Assembly (NCBI GenBank): GCA_963573315.1
Contig: OY752143.1
Span: forward strand, 806,001-870,000
Direction of reading: 5' to 3'
DNA: 64,000 nucleotides
Origin: Entomortierella parvispora
Taxonomy: Eukaryota > Mortierellomycota > Mortierellomycetes > Mortierellales > Mortierellaceae
The translations under genes and the position numbers were made by a program. A model generated the notes under the pieces. That model was not told the origin of the DNA, did not search any database, and saw only the letters and a program-made list of their open reading frames with translations. Positions 23,006 to 33,024 of the stretch are shown here, piece after piece (within the stretch, counting starts at the first letter, position 1; every line of letters begins with the position of its first letter).

Positions 23006-24007
23006 CTACAACTCCAGCAGCCGAGGAAACATGCTGAAGGTCTGGACTACGGGGGTTTTGACGCAGACGTGATCATATCGGGAGCTGTACTTCCTCTTGC
23101 ACTCGGTCTCATCTTCGAGGCACAGGAAGCAAAACGTGAATTTGCATACCGAGCAAGAGTGATACTTGCACTTGTTGTCGTAATTGCCAAAGTTGAAACA
23201 GCGGGGACAGGTGCGCTCGCTCGGGATCTTGATGTCGCTGTTGTAATGGAAGGGCAAGAGACGGAAAGAGAGCATGGTCTCGTAGACACACTCCCTGCCA
23301 CAGGAATTCTGTTGGTCCTTCATCTTGTTGGCATCCCAGTTGCGGTTACAGAAGAAACAAAACTTGCGTTGGCACTTGAGGCAAGTCTGGCACGAATACA
23401 TGGTTTCGTTGTGCAAAAGAGCGTTGCACTCGAGGCATCGCTGACAATCAATGTTCTTCAAAAGCTGCTTCTCATCTTCGAGGGCCGCAAGAGTCGCGAT
23501 ATAAGCAGGTGTCTTGAAGATGTCCTTGGGCGTGATGGCTTTGGAGCACACGATGCAAGATACTTTGAACTGCTTCTCCAGGAGCCATCGCTCATAGTCC
23601 TCTGGACAAATCCATACACAACAGGCCCTTAGGCAGTGGACATCGTAATCAAGGCAAATCGAACAATCAGTCGGGCACCGGGGCATCTTTCTCAGCTCTT
23701 CCGCCAGCTCCTGCTTCGCGATATCCTCAAGTGTGGCAGGGAGTGTGAACCCGCCCAACAAACGACCGAGCACAAAGATATTGCAATTCTTGGTGATGTG
23801 GCCCTTCTGTCTGTTAAACTCCTCCTCGTTGTTTACGGCAAGGGACTTGCTGCTGATGATATATCGAAAGCCCAGGGTCTCTGTGCGATCGCGAAACCCG
23901 AGAGCTTTTTGCATACCCTCAATAAAGTCGTTCATGGACAATTTTTCGGGAAGCTGGGCAACAATCGTTTTCCCATCGAAATTTCGGACGAAAACTTGCA
24001 TCTGCAT
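23006..24007 (-). CDS. Ubiquitin-like plus RING/IBR-type cysteine-rich protein (parkin-like order)
   Basis: Single exon, 333 residues. Residues 1-86 resemble a ubiquitin fold (MQMQVFVRNFDGKTI start) and end in GRLLGG, a ubiquitin-like diglycine. From residue 111 onward there are more than 30 cysteines. CPTDCSICLD...C..CC..C (111-134) and CIVC (151-154) look like the first zinc module. CLECN...CQTCLKCQRKFCFFC (191-220) looks like a second, and CPRC...CKYHSCSVCKFTFCFLC (267-296) follows the RBR IBR/RING2 pattern with Cys-x4-Cys-x2-Cys-x4-Cys-x2-Cys. RBR proteins are ubiquitin E3 ligases; UBL followed by RBR is the order in animal parkin. Ligase activity and the exact RING1/IBR/RING2 boundaries are inference. 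It is intronless in an intron-rich neighbourhood. Confidence 0.7.
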   Translation of the reverse strand: MQMQVFVRNFDGKTIVAQLPEKLSMNDFIEGMQKALGFRDRTETLGFRYIISSKSLAVNNEEEFNRQKGHITKNCNIFVLGRLLGGFTLPATLEDIAKQELAEELRKMPRCPTDCSICLDYDVHCLRACCVWICPEDYERWLLEKQFKVSCIVCSKAITPKDIFKTPAYIATLAALEDEKQLLKNIDCQRCLECNALLHNETMYSCQTCLKCQRKFCFFCNRNWDANKMKDQQNSCGRECVYETMLSFRLLPFHYNSDIKIPSERTCPRCFNFGNYDNKCKYHSCSVCKFTFCFLCLEDETECKRKYSSRYDHVCVKTPVVQTFSMFPRLLEL

Positions 24008-24749
24008 CGTGTCTGGTGTGAATAGCTGGAGTCAGTGGTAGAGAAGAGTGGGCGTGTTTGGTGGATGGAAAGAGTGGGAAGGTTTCGACTTAGGGACACA
24101 AGAGTTTTTATGGTCCGCTGTATTTCCCTCTTACATCCATCTCGCACATGTCTGATGATGTAGTCAGTGGGGTTTTACTTTTGCCCACCCTATCTTTTCC
24201 AACTGCGGGACCCTTTTCCTCCCTGTCTCCTTCCTACCTTCCTTCTTTCCTTTCTTCTTAAGCACCGACAAAAAGACACGTGTCCCTCAAGCTCAGCTTT
24301 GCCTTTCCTGCACCTTCATTCATTCGTTTGCTTGGTCCCCCTTTTCCTCAGGCTATTCGACTCATGCATCAACAAATGTGTTCTTGACTTGGCCAAGCAT
24401 CAAAGATGGGCGTGCTTGCTGCTTGGCCAGACTGACCACGCGGCCCAAGCTTCGACACTAGTCCACGAGTCAACATTTTGTTGTTTCTTTGGCTGCTCGA
24501 CTGAGAACTGCATCAGTTTCACAATGCCAGTCGATCATGATCATGCAAACTTCAATGGCGTTAGGGTCGATATCGGCAATGGTGAAGTCCACTGCCATCG
24601 TTGTGTGCGTCCCTTGACGGGATGCTTCGCTGTGGACCGTCGTTACACAGAACAACCAACCCTTAACCAGAGGCCGTTGTAAGGGGTCGTTTCGCCAAAC
24701 TCCTTCTTCTGTACTCTCTACTCTCCACTCTTCATTCTTCATTCCCACG
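24008..24749. other. Divergent promoter region between the UBL-RBR and first BTB genes
   Basis: Separates a minus-strand start (24007) from the presumed 5' leader of the BTB gene. It contains pyrimidine-rich stretches. No open frame is supported by splice sites or similarity. Confidence 0.45.
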
Positions 24750-24899
24750 GTAAGCTGCTCATACCATTCCCTCGGGGTTTCTTCTGTCTTTTATTTCCTT
24801 CGTGTGGTCTATACCCATCCCATCCACATTTCCCCTAATCCCGACCTCGGATCGTTTTCCTTCTCGTGTTCTTTTCAAATGGATCACGATAGCACGACC

Positions 24900-25685
24900 A
24901 TGACTGATCTACCGGCCGTTTACAGAGAACTGCTAGCGTCTAACGAAGGAGACATCCTTGTCAAGCTGAAGGATGGAAAACAGCTTTGGATCATCTCATT
25001 TTTGATCAAGAAGCGGTCTCCTGTATTCAAATCAATGATGGAGTCCTCAATGAAAGAAGCGGCAACAGGGGTGGTGGATCTATCCTCGGAATACAGCCTC
25101 GAGGCCTTCCGTGAGTTCATGGCGTACATATACTACAACAAGTTATACACCGGTTCCTACGTGCCGCTCCTGTTCGAGATCTTGTGCATCACCGAATACT
25201 ATGACGTCGTGGCCTACAAATCATACATCCGTGAACGTATCATCAAGCTCGTAACGAATGAGCCCATACGCTTAGTGATCGCGTCCGAGGCTCTGAAGCA
25301 TGGAGCTCTCACCAGCGAGATCTATGCTTGTTGTCTGGGGTACTTGGCAAACATCGGACAGCCGCAGACGCAGACGCAGGTCTGTTACGACCAAACAAGC
25401 CGAGATACAGTAGCCTGGTGCTGTTCACACTATTCCACGAAGAACAGATCCATGTATGGCGACTCTTACTCGTACAGAGTGGATGGAAAGGAGGCTTGTA
25501 TATATTCGACGGTATTCGGCAACGACAGGTCTTCTTCTCGGACATCAAAGTATACGGCGAGATGCTGCCTGCATGGAGCGAACTCGAAGAAACAATCGCC
25601 ACCAATGAGCGATCAGCTTCCGGATTTCATTGTGGATGATGTCAACTCGTGCAGGATCGATAGCACAATCGAGTGTAGTTATTAA
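24900..25685 (+). CDS. BTB/POZ domain protein, tandem copy 1, with cysteine-rich C-terminal domain
   Basis: 261 residues from the ATG at 24900. That start is preferred over in-frame ATGs at 24879 and further upstream for two reasons. It aligns with the start of the tandem paralogue, and a 5' UTR intron (24750-24892, GTAAGC...GATAG) would end 7 nt before it, mirroring the paralogue. BTB core: GDILVKLKDGKQLWIISFLIK, SPVFKSMM, LEAFREFMAYIYYNKL and LLFEILCITEYYDV. BTB domains dimerise and often recruit Cullin-3. The C-terminal ~110 residues carry VCYD, WCCSHYSTKN, ACIYS and CCLHG, a Cys/His set also present in the second copy and not one I recognise. Ends with DQLPDFIVDDVNS. Confidence 0.85.
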   Translation: MTDLPAVYRELLASNEGDILVKLKDGKQLWIISFLIKKRSPVFKSMMESSMKEAATGVVDLSSEYSLEAFREFMAYIYYNKLYTGSYVPLLFEILCITEYYDVVAYKSYIRERIIKLVTNEPIRLVIASEALKHGALTSEIYACCLGYLANIGQPQTQTQVCYDQTSRDTVAWCCSHYSTKNRSMYGDSYSYRVDGKEACIYSTVFGNDRSSSRTSKYTARCCLHGANSKKQSPPMSDQLPDFIVDDVNSCRIDSTIECSY

Positions 25686-26448
25686 TTGTGTTTAACAACT
25701 TGATGAAAAATTAAAAAAAAAAAAAAGCTCCTTGACAGGAACAAGGATATCTGTCATCAAGGACTAATAGTTTTTTATTCTCTTCAAGTTGAAATCTTAC
25801 TGGGATGCACGAAGTTTTGTAGCAAGCCACGATGGGGTTCTATCAAGTTAACCGGATGTCCCGCGTTTGGGTCTATCGAGTCCTAACTGCCCTAGTGGTT
25901 CACTCTACCACAGAGTGAATACCAGAGAGTTTTGATAGACAATCGGCGGCAAAAGTAGATTGGAATCATCGAGCTCGATCTTTCCCTCTCTCCTGCATCT
26001 CTCGACTTCGGTTCTCCCATTTTTTTCCTTGCTGATTTGTCTATCAAACTTCAATAGGTGTGTGTTATCCAAGTGGTCTATTCGCGAGCTGGAGTGCCTG
26101 CTGCTATGATCCACTATTATCTTGCACCAGGGCCATCGATGCAAGCGTAAGGGCAATCAGCCTCCAGATTATGGGAAAACGGTAGTAAAGCGCCCCTGGC
26201 AAATATTCGGTCGGTTAATTACCTCGCTCACTGGGCCGATGGTCGCGTTCTATGAAACGCTGAGACAAAGCGGCACAGTAGGCTCGACCCAGGCCTCTTT
26301 CTTTGTTTGCACGACCGCGAAACGGTCATGTCACAGTACTGTACATAGCAGCAGAGGAGTTACCCCTTAAATAGGCCACTATAGGGGTGCATTCTTCAAG
26401 TCTCTCTTTTGCATTCTTCATCTTGTCCCAGTCCTCACTCCCAGCAAG
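25686..26448. other. Spacer between tandem BTB genes
   Basis: Non-coding region with faint similarity to the sequence after the second copy, for example TCTCCTGCATCTCTCGAC near 25993 against TCTCCCGCACCTCTCGAC near 27563. This suggests the duplication unit included downstream sequence. No gene recognised. Confidence 0.4.
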
Positions 26449-26541
26449 GTAAGATGCTCTCAAGTGCCTATTTCTCCTGCCTTTTCATCCACAGTCTTGT
26501 CTCTGTTTGTCCTCTTTTTAATCTGACATTTCTACCTACAG
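26449..26541 (+). other. Probable 5' UTR intron of BTB copy 2
   Basis: GTAAGA donor after CAGCAAG and a CTACCTACAG acceptor ten bases before the start codon. The same arrangement precedes copy 1, supporting both starts. Confidence 0.6.
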
Positions 26542-26551
26542 TTCTTCGGGG

Positions 26552-27343
26552 ATGGCTGAAGTATCTGATATCTATAAAGAATTGTTGACTTCCAACGAAG
26601 GAGACATTCTTGTCAAGCTGAAAGATGGCAAGCAGCTCAGGATCATCTCGTTTTTGATCAAGAGGCGGTCCCCTGTATTTAAATCAATGCTAGAGTCCTC
26701 CATGAAAGAGGCTGCAGCAGGGGTGGTAGATCTGTCCTCGGAATACACTCTCGAGGCCTTTCGTGAGTTCATGGCGTACATATACTACAACAAGCTACAT
26801 ACCGGATCCTACGTGCCGCTCATGTTCGAAATCTTGTGCATCGCTGAGTATTATGACGTCGAGAGCTATAAAACCTACATCAACGATCGCATCGTGGAGC
26901 TCATTACGAACGTGCCCATCTGCTTGACAATTGCCGCCGAAGCTCTGAGGTATGGAATCCTCGCTAGCGAGATACATCATCGATGCCTGGCGTTCTTAGT
27001 GACAGCCCTGGAACCGCCGATGCGCGTGTGTTACGACAAATCAAGCGAAGAAGACATAGCCTGGTGCTGTTCGGACCATTCCACAAAGAACAAAAGCAAC
27101 TACTTTGGTGACCAATACCAGTACATGTACACAATTGGTGGACAGGTGGCATGCATATATAGGACGATGCGCAAGAATTACGGCTATAATAATTCACATC
27201 TGCCATCGGACTACAAACAGAGATGCTGCCTTCATGACCCGAGCCTGCCACTCATGAGCGCCGATCAACTTCCGGACTTTATTGTGGATGATATCAACTC
27301 ATTTAGAACAGGTGATGATAGCGAAACCACTGCAGATCGATAA
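26552..27343 (+). CDS. BTB/POZ domain protein, tandem copy 2, with cysteine-rich C-terminal domain
   Basis: 263 residues in one coding exon. Closely related to copy 1 through its whole length; the BTB part (residues ~8-115) is almost the same (GDILVKLKDGKQLRIISFLIK). The C-terminal domain keeps Cys160, Cys172-Cys173, His176, Cys201, Cys225-Cys226 and His228, although the sequence between these positions has diverged. That selective conservation suggests a metal-binding or disulphide-stabilised fold. Both genes end with DQLPDFIVDD. Probably a Cullin-3 adaptor or other BTB scaffold; partner unknown. Same orientation as copy 1, with start codons 1.65 kb apart. Confidence 0.87.
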   Translation: MAEVSDIYKELLTSNEGDILVKLKDGKQLRIISFLIKRRSPVFKSMLESSMKEAAAGVVDLSSEYTLEAFREFMAYIYYNKLHTGSYVPLMFEILCIAEYYDVESYKTYINDRIVELITNVPICLTIAAEALRYGILASEIHHRCLAFLVTALEPPMRVCYDKSSEEDIAWCCSDHSTKNKSNYFGDQYQYMYTIGGQVACIYRTMRKNYGYNNSHLPSDYKQRCCLHDPSLPLMSADQLPDFIVDDINSFRTGDDSETTADR

Positions 27344-27966
27344 ACAACGGACGAAATAAACACAAGAGGACAAAGGAATTCTACTGCCCTCACAAATGTT
27401 CTTACGGTGGTACAAGTATCCCTGCCATCAGGTGTACCGAGCTCTAACAGCAATGATGAACTCCCAGCTGATGTATAAGAGGGTTAAGGACTGTTTACCC
27501 GGGGATAGTGCCTACAGTTTAGAACAGCTCCCAACGTGCCCTTGAACGCGCCTCTGCTTTTTCTCCCGCACCTCTCGACCAAACCTCGGCCGTGTCTTCG
27601 ATCGTTGCACAGTAGGCTCGTGTCTCGGTCAAATATCAAGAGGCGTGTGCCAGGTGGTGAAAGTTTGGCAATCAGGCCTTGAGGCCAGCAATTGTGTACT
27701 GAGGTCTGCTCCTTGCAATTGAGTTTCCTTCTGTATAACGCTGAACCTTTGTGCGGCTTTAAATGACGCCGCGAAAAACCCCAAGCCAGCTTGATAGTGA
27801 ACAAAGAGAGAATTAAACAATATCGATAAACTCAAAGACTCGAACTGGTATTTTTTCCCAAATCCGGACCATGATTATTAGTGAATACAGGAACCTCCTT
27901 GAAGGAGAAATCCAACTGGCCTTGCGACTGACAGACAGATCACTTGAATCTTGTTCGGGTGAATGG

Positions 27967-27999
<33 letters not shown>

Positions 28000-28132
28000 C
28001 ATTCTGGGCCATTGTTCTGCAGTGCAGGGCTGTGATCCTGTTGGACAGAAACAACTCAGGAATAAAAGGGCCTCCTCCTCTTTCTCCACATCATTCACAA
28101 TACGCTCGCTTCATTACCACTCAATACACCCC
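27344..28132. other. Intergenic region ahead of the FAD monooxygenase gene
   Basis: Contains a 30-bp T run (separate entry) and an AATAAAAGGG element near 28061 that could act as a core promoter 60-70 bp before the start codon. No gene recognised. Confidence 0.45.
27968..27997. repeat. Homopolymer run of 30 T
   Basis: Uninterrupted T tract about 135 bp upstream of the monooxygenase start. An ATG immediately before it opens a frame that reads poly-Phe into the gene; this is not a believable N-terminus. Confidence 0.9.
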
Positions 28133-29323
28133 ATGTCCTACACACACACACAGTTCAGAATCGCGATTGTCGGGGCTGGACTCGGCGGTCTCGCTTTCGC
28201 GAGGACTCTCCAACAAAACGACGTCCAGTGCACTGTCTACGAACTCGAGACCTCTTCCAGTGCACGTGTGCAAGGCGGATCTCTCGACATGAACTCCAAG
28301 ACTGGCCAAACCGCTCTTCGTACCAACGGTATCTGGGAAAAACTCGGCAAGGACATCCGCTTTGAGGGAGACTCGACCTTGATTTTGGACAAGCACGGCA
28401 AGGTCTGGATCGACGAGAAGGCTGAAAACACTGCCCAAGAAAACTTGAGACCAGAGATTGACCGTGGAGTAATGAGACAGATGTATCTCGACTCATTGCA
28501 ATCTGGCACTATTCATTGGGGCTCGAAAGTCAGCAGTATTGAATCCAATGGTGCCCAGCACACCATCATCTTTGCAGATGGAACCAAAGAAACTTTTGAT
28601 TTTGTGGTCGGAGCCGATGGTGCCTGGTCAAAGGTTCGCACACTGTTGACGGATGTCAAGCCGACCTACGCTGGCATTGTCATGGTCGAGGCAAGGTTGC
28701 ACAATGTCGACGAGGACCACCCTGAATCATCCAAATTGGTGGGACTTGGAAGCATGCTGGCCGTGTCGGACAACAAGGGCCTTCTGGTCCAACGGGACGG
28801 CGAGAACTCAATTCGCAATTATATCACACTTCGTATTCCCGAGAACAGCCTGCCTGAGAAGGAGTTCCAGCAAGAAGACTCTGCGAAGGAATACCTCGTC
28901 GGACAATTCCGTGACTGGACCGATGATCTCAAGAACCTGATCCGAGAGGCCCAAGAGATCATCCCTCGCTATATCTATGCCTTCGATCCAAAGCACAGCT
29001 GGACATCGGTGCCTGGATGTACCCTTATTGGCGATGCCGCTCACCTTATGTCTCCTTTTGCTGGCGAGGGAGCCAAGCTGGCCTTGATTGATGGTCTTGA
29101 CTTGGGTCAGGCCATTGTCAAGGTCGTCAAGAACGGTGAGGATCTGGCGTCGACCCAGAAGGTGTTTGAGGAGGCGATGCTTTCGCGATCACAAGAGGCA
29201 GCCTTCAAGAGCGCGATGTCGCTGAAGTACATGATCGCAGAGGATACCCCAAGGTCGGCCATGGCCCTATTTGCTGAGTTCATGCCAAAGGAAGCGATGA
29301 AGATTCGAGAGGAGGACGTTTGA
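28133..29323 (+). CDS. FAD-dependent monooxygenase of the TetX / aromatic-ring hydroxylase type
   Basis: 396 residues, single exon. The start at MSYTHTQFR puts the Rossmann motif IAIVGAGLGGLAFA at residues ~9-22, as usual for the family. RVQGGSLDM matches the TetX-like motif after the first helix, EIDRGVMRQMYLDSL the substrate-domain entry, VVGADGAWSKVR the DG motif, and LIGDAAHLMSPFAGEGAKLA the second FAD-binding GD motif. These enzymes use FAD, NADPH and O2 to hydroxylate small molecules. Bacterial TetX inactivates tetracyclines, but the fungal substrate cannot be read from sequence. There is no membrane tail. The gene lacks introns although its neighbours have several, compatible with acquisition from bacteria or with retention of a single-exon gene. 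Confidence 0.88.
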   Translation: MSYTHTQFRIAIVGAGLGGLAFARTLQQNDVQCTVYELETSSSARVQGGSLDMNSKTGQTALRTNGIWEKLGKDIRFEGDSTLILDKHGKVWIDEKAENTAQENLRPEIDRGVMRQMYLDSLQSGTIHWGSKVSSIESNGAQHTIIFADGTKETFDFVVGADGAWSKVRTLLTDVKPTYAGIVMVEARLHNVDEDHPESSKLVGLGSMLAVSDNKGLLVQRDGENSIRNYITLRIPENSLPEKEFQQEDSAKEYLVGQFRDWTDDLKNLIREAQEIIPRYIYAFDPKHSWTSVPGCTLIGDAAHLMSPFAGEGAKLALIDGLDLGQAIVKVVKNGEDLASTQKVFEEAMLSRSQEAAFKSAMSLKYMIAEDTPRSAMALFAEFMPKEAMKIREEDV

Positions 29324-29546
29324 GGTGTTGATTATTCTGAGGATAAAGGATAAAGAATAAAGAATAAAAAAAAGTTGCCACCAACCACCCGGTCAACAAG
29401 GAGGGCAGTCACTATTGTCCCATTTTTTTATTTTTTTGCCTTCTTCGGACTTTTCGGTCCCTCTTCGGCCCCTCTCATTCCTCCATTGGCCTCCCCTCTT
29501 CTCTTCCTCCGTCCCTTCCTTCATTCCTCCACCCTGCATTGCTTGC

Positions 29547-32254
29547 ATGGCAGCTTTATATAACATTCTCGGAACTGGAAAGTCCCAGCTCGGGCGAAGC
29601 GCCTCCTCGTCAGGCTCTCTTCTCAACCAGTTCGCTTTGGTGTCCCTGAACCCTTCTCGGACCCAAGGTAGCTGTCAGCTCCGTGGCTATGCCAGGGCAG
29701 CACGCTCTCGACCAATCACCCCAAAAGCGCCCACCGGCATCAGCTCAGTGGCCGCCAACCGCTATGCTATCCCTGCTCCATCTCTTGCCTCCACAACAGT
29801 AGTCACAGCGAACAACAACAAGAAGGACAACGTCAAATCAAAAACTGAACCCAGCATAAAATTGCCCAATGGATTCAAGCTTGCAAAGTTTGAGGAAGCA
29901 CCGGAATACGACCCCAACATGATCATTTTCTTGGACAAGCAAGGAAAGGTCACCATGATCCCCCGTGATGATAGAGCCAAAGGAGAGACCAAGGCTGCTC
30001 GAGATGCTGCTTTGGCCGCCGGTGTCGACGCGGAGGATGTCGAAGGATCTGGTCATCAGAGAGGCTCCAAGGAGGCCGAATATGGACGGAAACGTATCGG
30101 ACAAATCGAGCTCCCAATAGGAATCCAGGATGCCATTCGGGATGTCCTTGATGGTAGCGTTTTATCTGGCTTAGCTTTCATGAGGATATCCTTTGAAACT
30201 CTTCATGGCGAATTGTATATTGACATCCTATCCCTTTCTTTCCCAACATTATAGAACATGACAAGTCTTTGATTAGAGCGGACGCCCTGAGGCTGTACGG
30301 ATCGCTGCGCTCGACTAGCGCCTTGGACGAAGAAGATCTTCATACGGAAGGACCAGCTTCGGCCACAAAACGGATGAAGAGCGGATCTAAACCTGTGACT
30401 GGATCGAAAACTGGAGGTACAGAACAACCTACTCCAGCCCATATCCTGGAATACGGCCATCGTGAATCCATGGCCTATATTGCGGCCATGGCCCCGACAA
30501 CTTATAGTGCGATTAGAAATGTTCTGGAGGAGGTACATAAACGCGTACCGGATCTGAAGCCAAAAACGCTGTTGGATTTTGGAACGGGACCGGGAACTGC
30601 AATCTGGTAAGAGAACATGAAAAACTTCGTTTGGGTCCCTTATTAAAGGACTACAGAACTAACCAACATTTTCTTGATACTGACTAAACAAAAAAAAAAA
30701 AAAAAAAAAAAAAAAGGGCTGTAAACCAAGTCTGGGATGATCAGTCGGTTCATTGTACTGGAGTCGATAGTTCGATGGCAATGCTGGAGACCGCAGAGGA
30801 AGTCTTGGAATCCATGGCTGATTCTGGATCTGCGATTAAGAATGTGACTTTTAAACCATTCATGTCTCATGGACCAAAGGCTGCGAAATACGATATGGTC
30901 ATGAGTGCGTTTGCTTTGAGCGAGTTAACGACGCCTGCACTTCGGAAATCGACTTTGGAGCATCTCTGGGATTCAACCAACGACATGCTGGTAAGCCAGT
31001 GGAGACTGTCATTAACCTATGTTTGACCCTAAGCCTACAATCGCTAACCATGTTCAAATCTACTAGATCTTGATTGATCGTGGTACCCCAAGCGGATTCA
31101 GGATTTTGGCAGAGGCAAGGGAACAAATCTTGGGATTAGACATTGGCCGGTACAAAGTGAAACCCAAGTACGATGATTGGGGCGTTCCTCTTCCAGAGGA
31201 AGCCCCGGCAGAGCGCGAACCTGCACATGTCTTGGCACCGGTAAGAATTTGTGATAATCTTGAAGTAATAGAATATGTATTATTGACCATTTACTAACCT
31301 AACATATGGTTTGCTTCATGTATAGTGCGCCCATGACAAGGTCTGCCCCATGTACGCATCCCTGAGCCGGGATACACAGTGGTGCCATTTCTCACAAAAA
31401 CTGCAGCGCCCAGACTTTCTGGTAAGTTTTCTAGATATGTTTGCACAACACTCGACAATCAGCCAGGAATTGACACCTCTGAGCTTTTCATAACGTTAAC
31501 GTTTCGATTTCATGGTGAATAATAGCGAAAGACGAAGCATTCCAAGGAAAACTTTGAAGATGCAAAATATACCTATGTAGTCCTGCGAAAGGGATCACGT
31601 CCCTCCTTCAAACCCAAGATCGCCATTGCCGCAGAAACATCTGCCGACATTATCGATGCGGCCACTTCTGACGATTCTACAGCACAGTCCAAGAGAAAGT
31701 TCAAAAAGCCTCCACCACCACCACCAGTCACTTATGATTCTGCCAGTGACATGCTGGATGCCTCTCACGACTGGTCTAGGATTGTAGTTCCACCACTCAA
31801 GAAGGATGGGCACGTTGTGATCGATACCTGCGCCTCTAATGGATCATTGGAGCGAATCATTATTCCCAAATCCCAAGGCAAGATCCAGTACCGCGATGCT
31901 CGCAAGTCAGCCTGGGGAGATTTGTTCCCTCATCAACCCAAGAACAAGCCAGTTCGGAAAGAATCAGTGCAGATGGAAGACGGGCCAGGTGAAGGCAGTG
32001 AACAACTTACGGAAGGAGAAGCAGACGGCAAAAGCGAAGGAGGCTATAAGAGAAGAAGACCATTAGACATCAGTGCAGAGAAGCTGTTGAAGCGGATGAG
32101 ACAGAAGGAGAAGAAACAAAGCCGTCAAAAGGTTATTGTAGACACCCCACCGCAACTACAAAATCAGGCTGGCGACAGTTCTTTGAAGGGAAAAAAGGGT
32201 AACAAGGGCAAGAAGAACGGGGGTGACTCGGACGACATCACACTAGACTTTTGA
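29547..32254 (+). CDS. RSM22: Mitochondrial small ribosomal subunit assembly factor RSM22/METTL17
   Basis: Exons 29547-30153, 30255-30606, 30717-30990, 31067-31240, 31326-31421 and 31526-32254 give 743 residues. The SAM-methyltransferase-like core has [13 protein letters not shown] (motif I, last Trp split by an intron), then [14 protein letters not shown] and [13 protein letters not shown]. The iron-sulphur segment follows as CAHDKVCPM...WCHFSQ, encoded mainly by the fifth exon, like the METTL17/Rsm22 CxHD..CP...WCxFSQ signature. The factor acts in mitochondria on the small ribosomal subunit. The N-terminus is basic and Ser/Ala-rich, a likely presequence. The C-terminal ~150 residues are Lys-rich with [17 protein letters not shown]. 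The second intron ends in 26 A's directly before its AG, an unusual 3' splice site. Confidence 0.93.
30690..30715. repeat. 26-A run abutting the 3' splice site of RSM22 intron 2
   Basis: The run replaces the usual pyrimidine tract. A branch-point-like TGACTAAAC lies immediately upstream. Confidence 0.85.
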
Positions 32255-33024
32255 TCGACCATACCTCCAGGAAACTAGACTATATATTATATGGGTATTG
32301 GACGACAAATAGACACTTCCCGGAAGTGCATGCCGAGGGAAAGAAAACACTCCAAAGAGCGCCTGGAAGAATTGCTGTACGACATTGGCTTGCATCCTCA
32401 CTTTGATTTTCCTTTCCTGACCCTCAAATGACATTCACTCTCACGCCTAATGCACTGGTCAAGCGTGGGAAAACATCCAACTGACAAGCTTCAAGGAAGT
32501 GCATGCTGAAGGGAAAGAAAACACTTCAAAGCGCATGGAGAAATTGCTGTGCGACATTGGCTTGAATCCCCTTCACACGACCGGATGTAAACACTTTGCC
32601 TTGTGAACTTTACCCTGAACTTTGCCCCTGAACTTTGCCCTTGTTGTAATAGCAGGAGTAGAGACCTCTTGGTAATTCTGCAAACAACAAGAGCGGATAA
32701 ACTCAAAGAAGGATTGGATAAATAAAAGTCATTTTCAGTACGCAAGCATGAACCGTTGCCACCACACTCTCTCATGAATACCATAAATACCCATCCCTCG
32801 CCATCAAAACCGGCCTCCATTGCATCTCCCACTGCTTTCCTTCCTGTTTACTCTCTCCTACCTTGACCTAACACATTCACGATATTCCGTTGCGAAAAAA
32901 GGTAAAGGTTCTACGGAATATCCCCGTGACAGGAATCGGTGGCATGTCAATCTAAAAATTTGAATTCCTTTTCACTTTATCAGCCATTCCCACAATAAGC
33001 TCTCTGCTCCATCATATTTCAACC
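32255..33024. other. Intergenic region with a duplicated ~78-bp segment
   Basis: Downstream of RSM22 and upstream of the thioredoxin-like gene. Its main structure is the direct repeat listed separately. No gene recognised. Confidence 0.5.
32322..32571. repeat. Two direct copies of a ~78-bp sequence
   Basis: Copy 1 spans 32322-32399 and copy 2 spans 32495-32571. They share GGAAGTGCATG, GGGAAAGAAAACACT and GACATTGGCTTG blocks with scattered mismatches and short indels. About 95 bp separates them. Either a local duplication or remains of a short mobile element. Confidence 0.8.

Noticed and set aside
23069-23632. 187-codon plus-strand frame opposite the UBL-RBR gene
   Set aside because: Antisense shadow of a Cys-rich coding region; no family features.
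27944-28132. N-terminal extension of the monooxygenase starting before the T run
   Set aside because: It would place poly-Phe ahead of the Rossmann fold; the family start fits the ATG at 28133.
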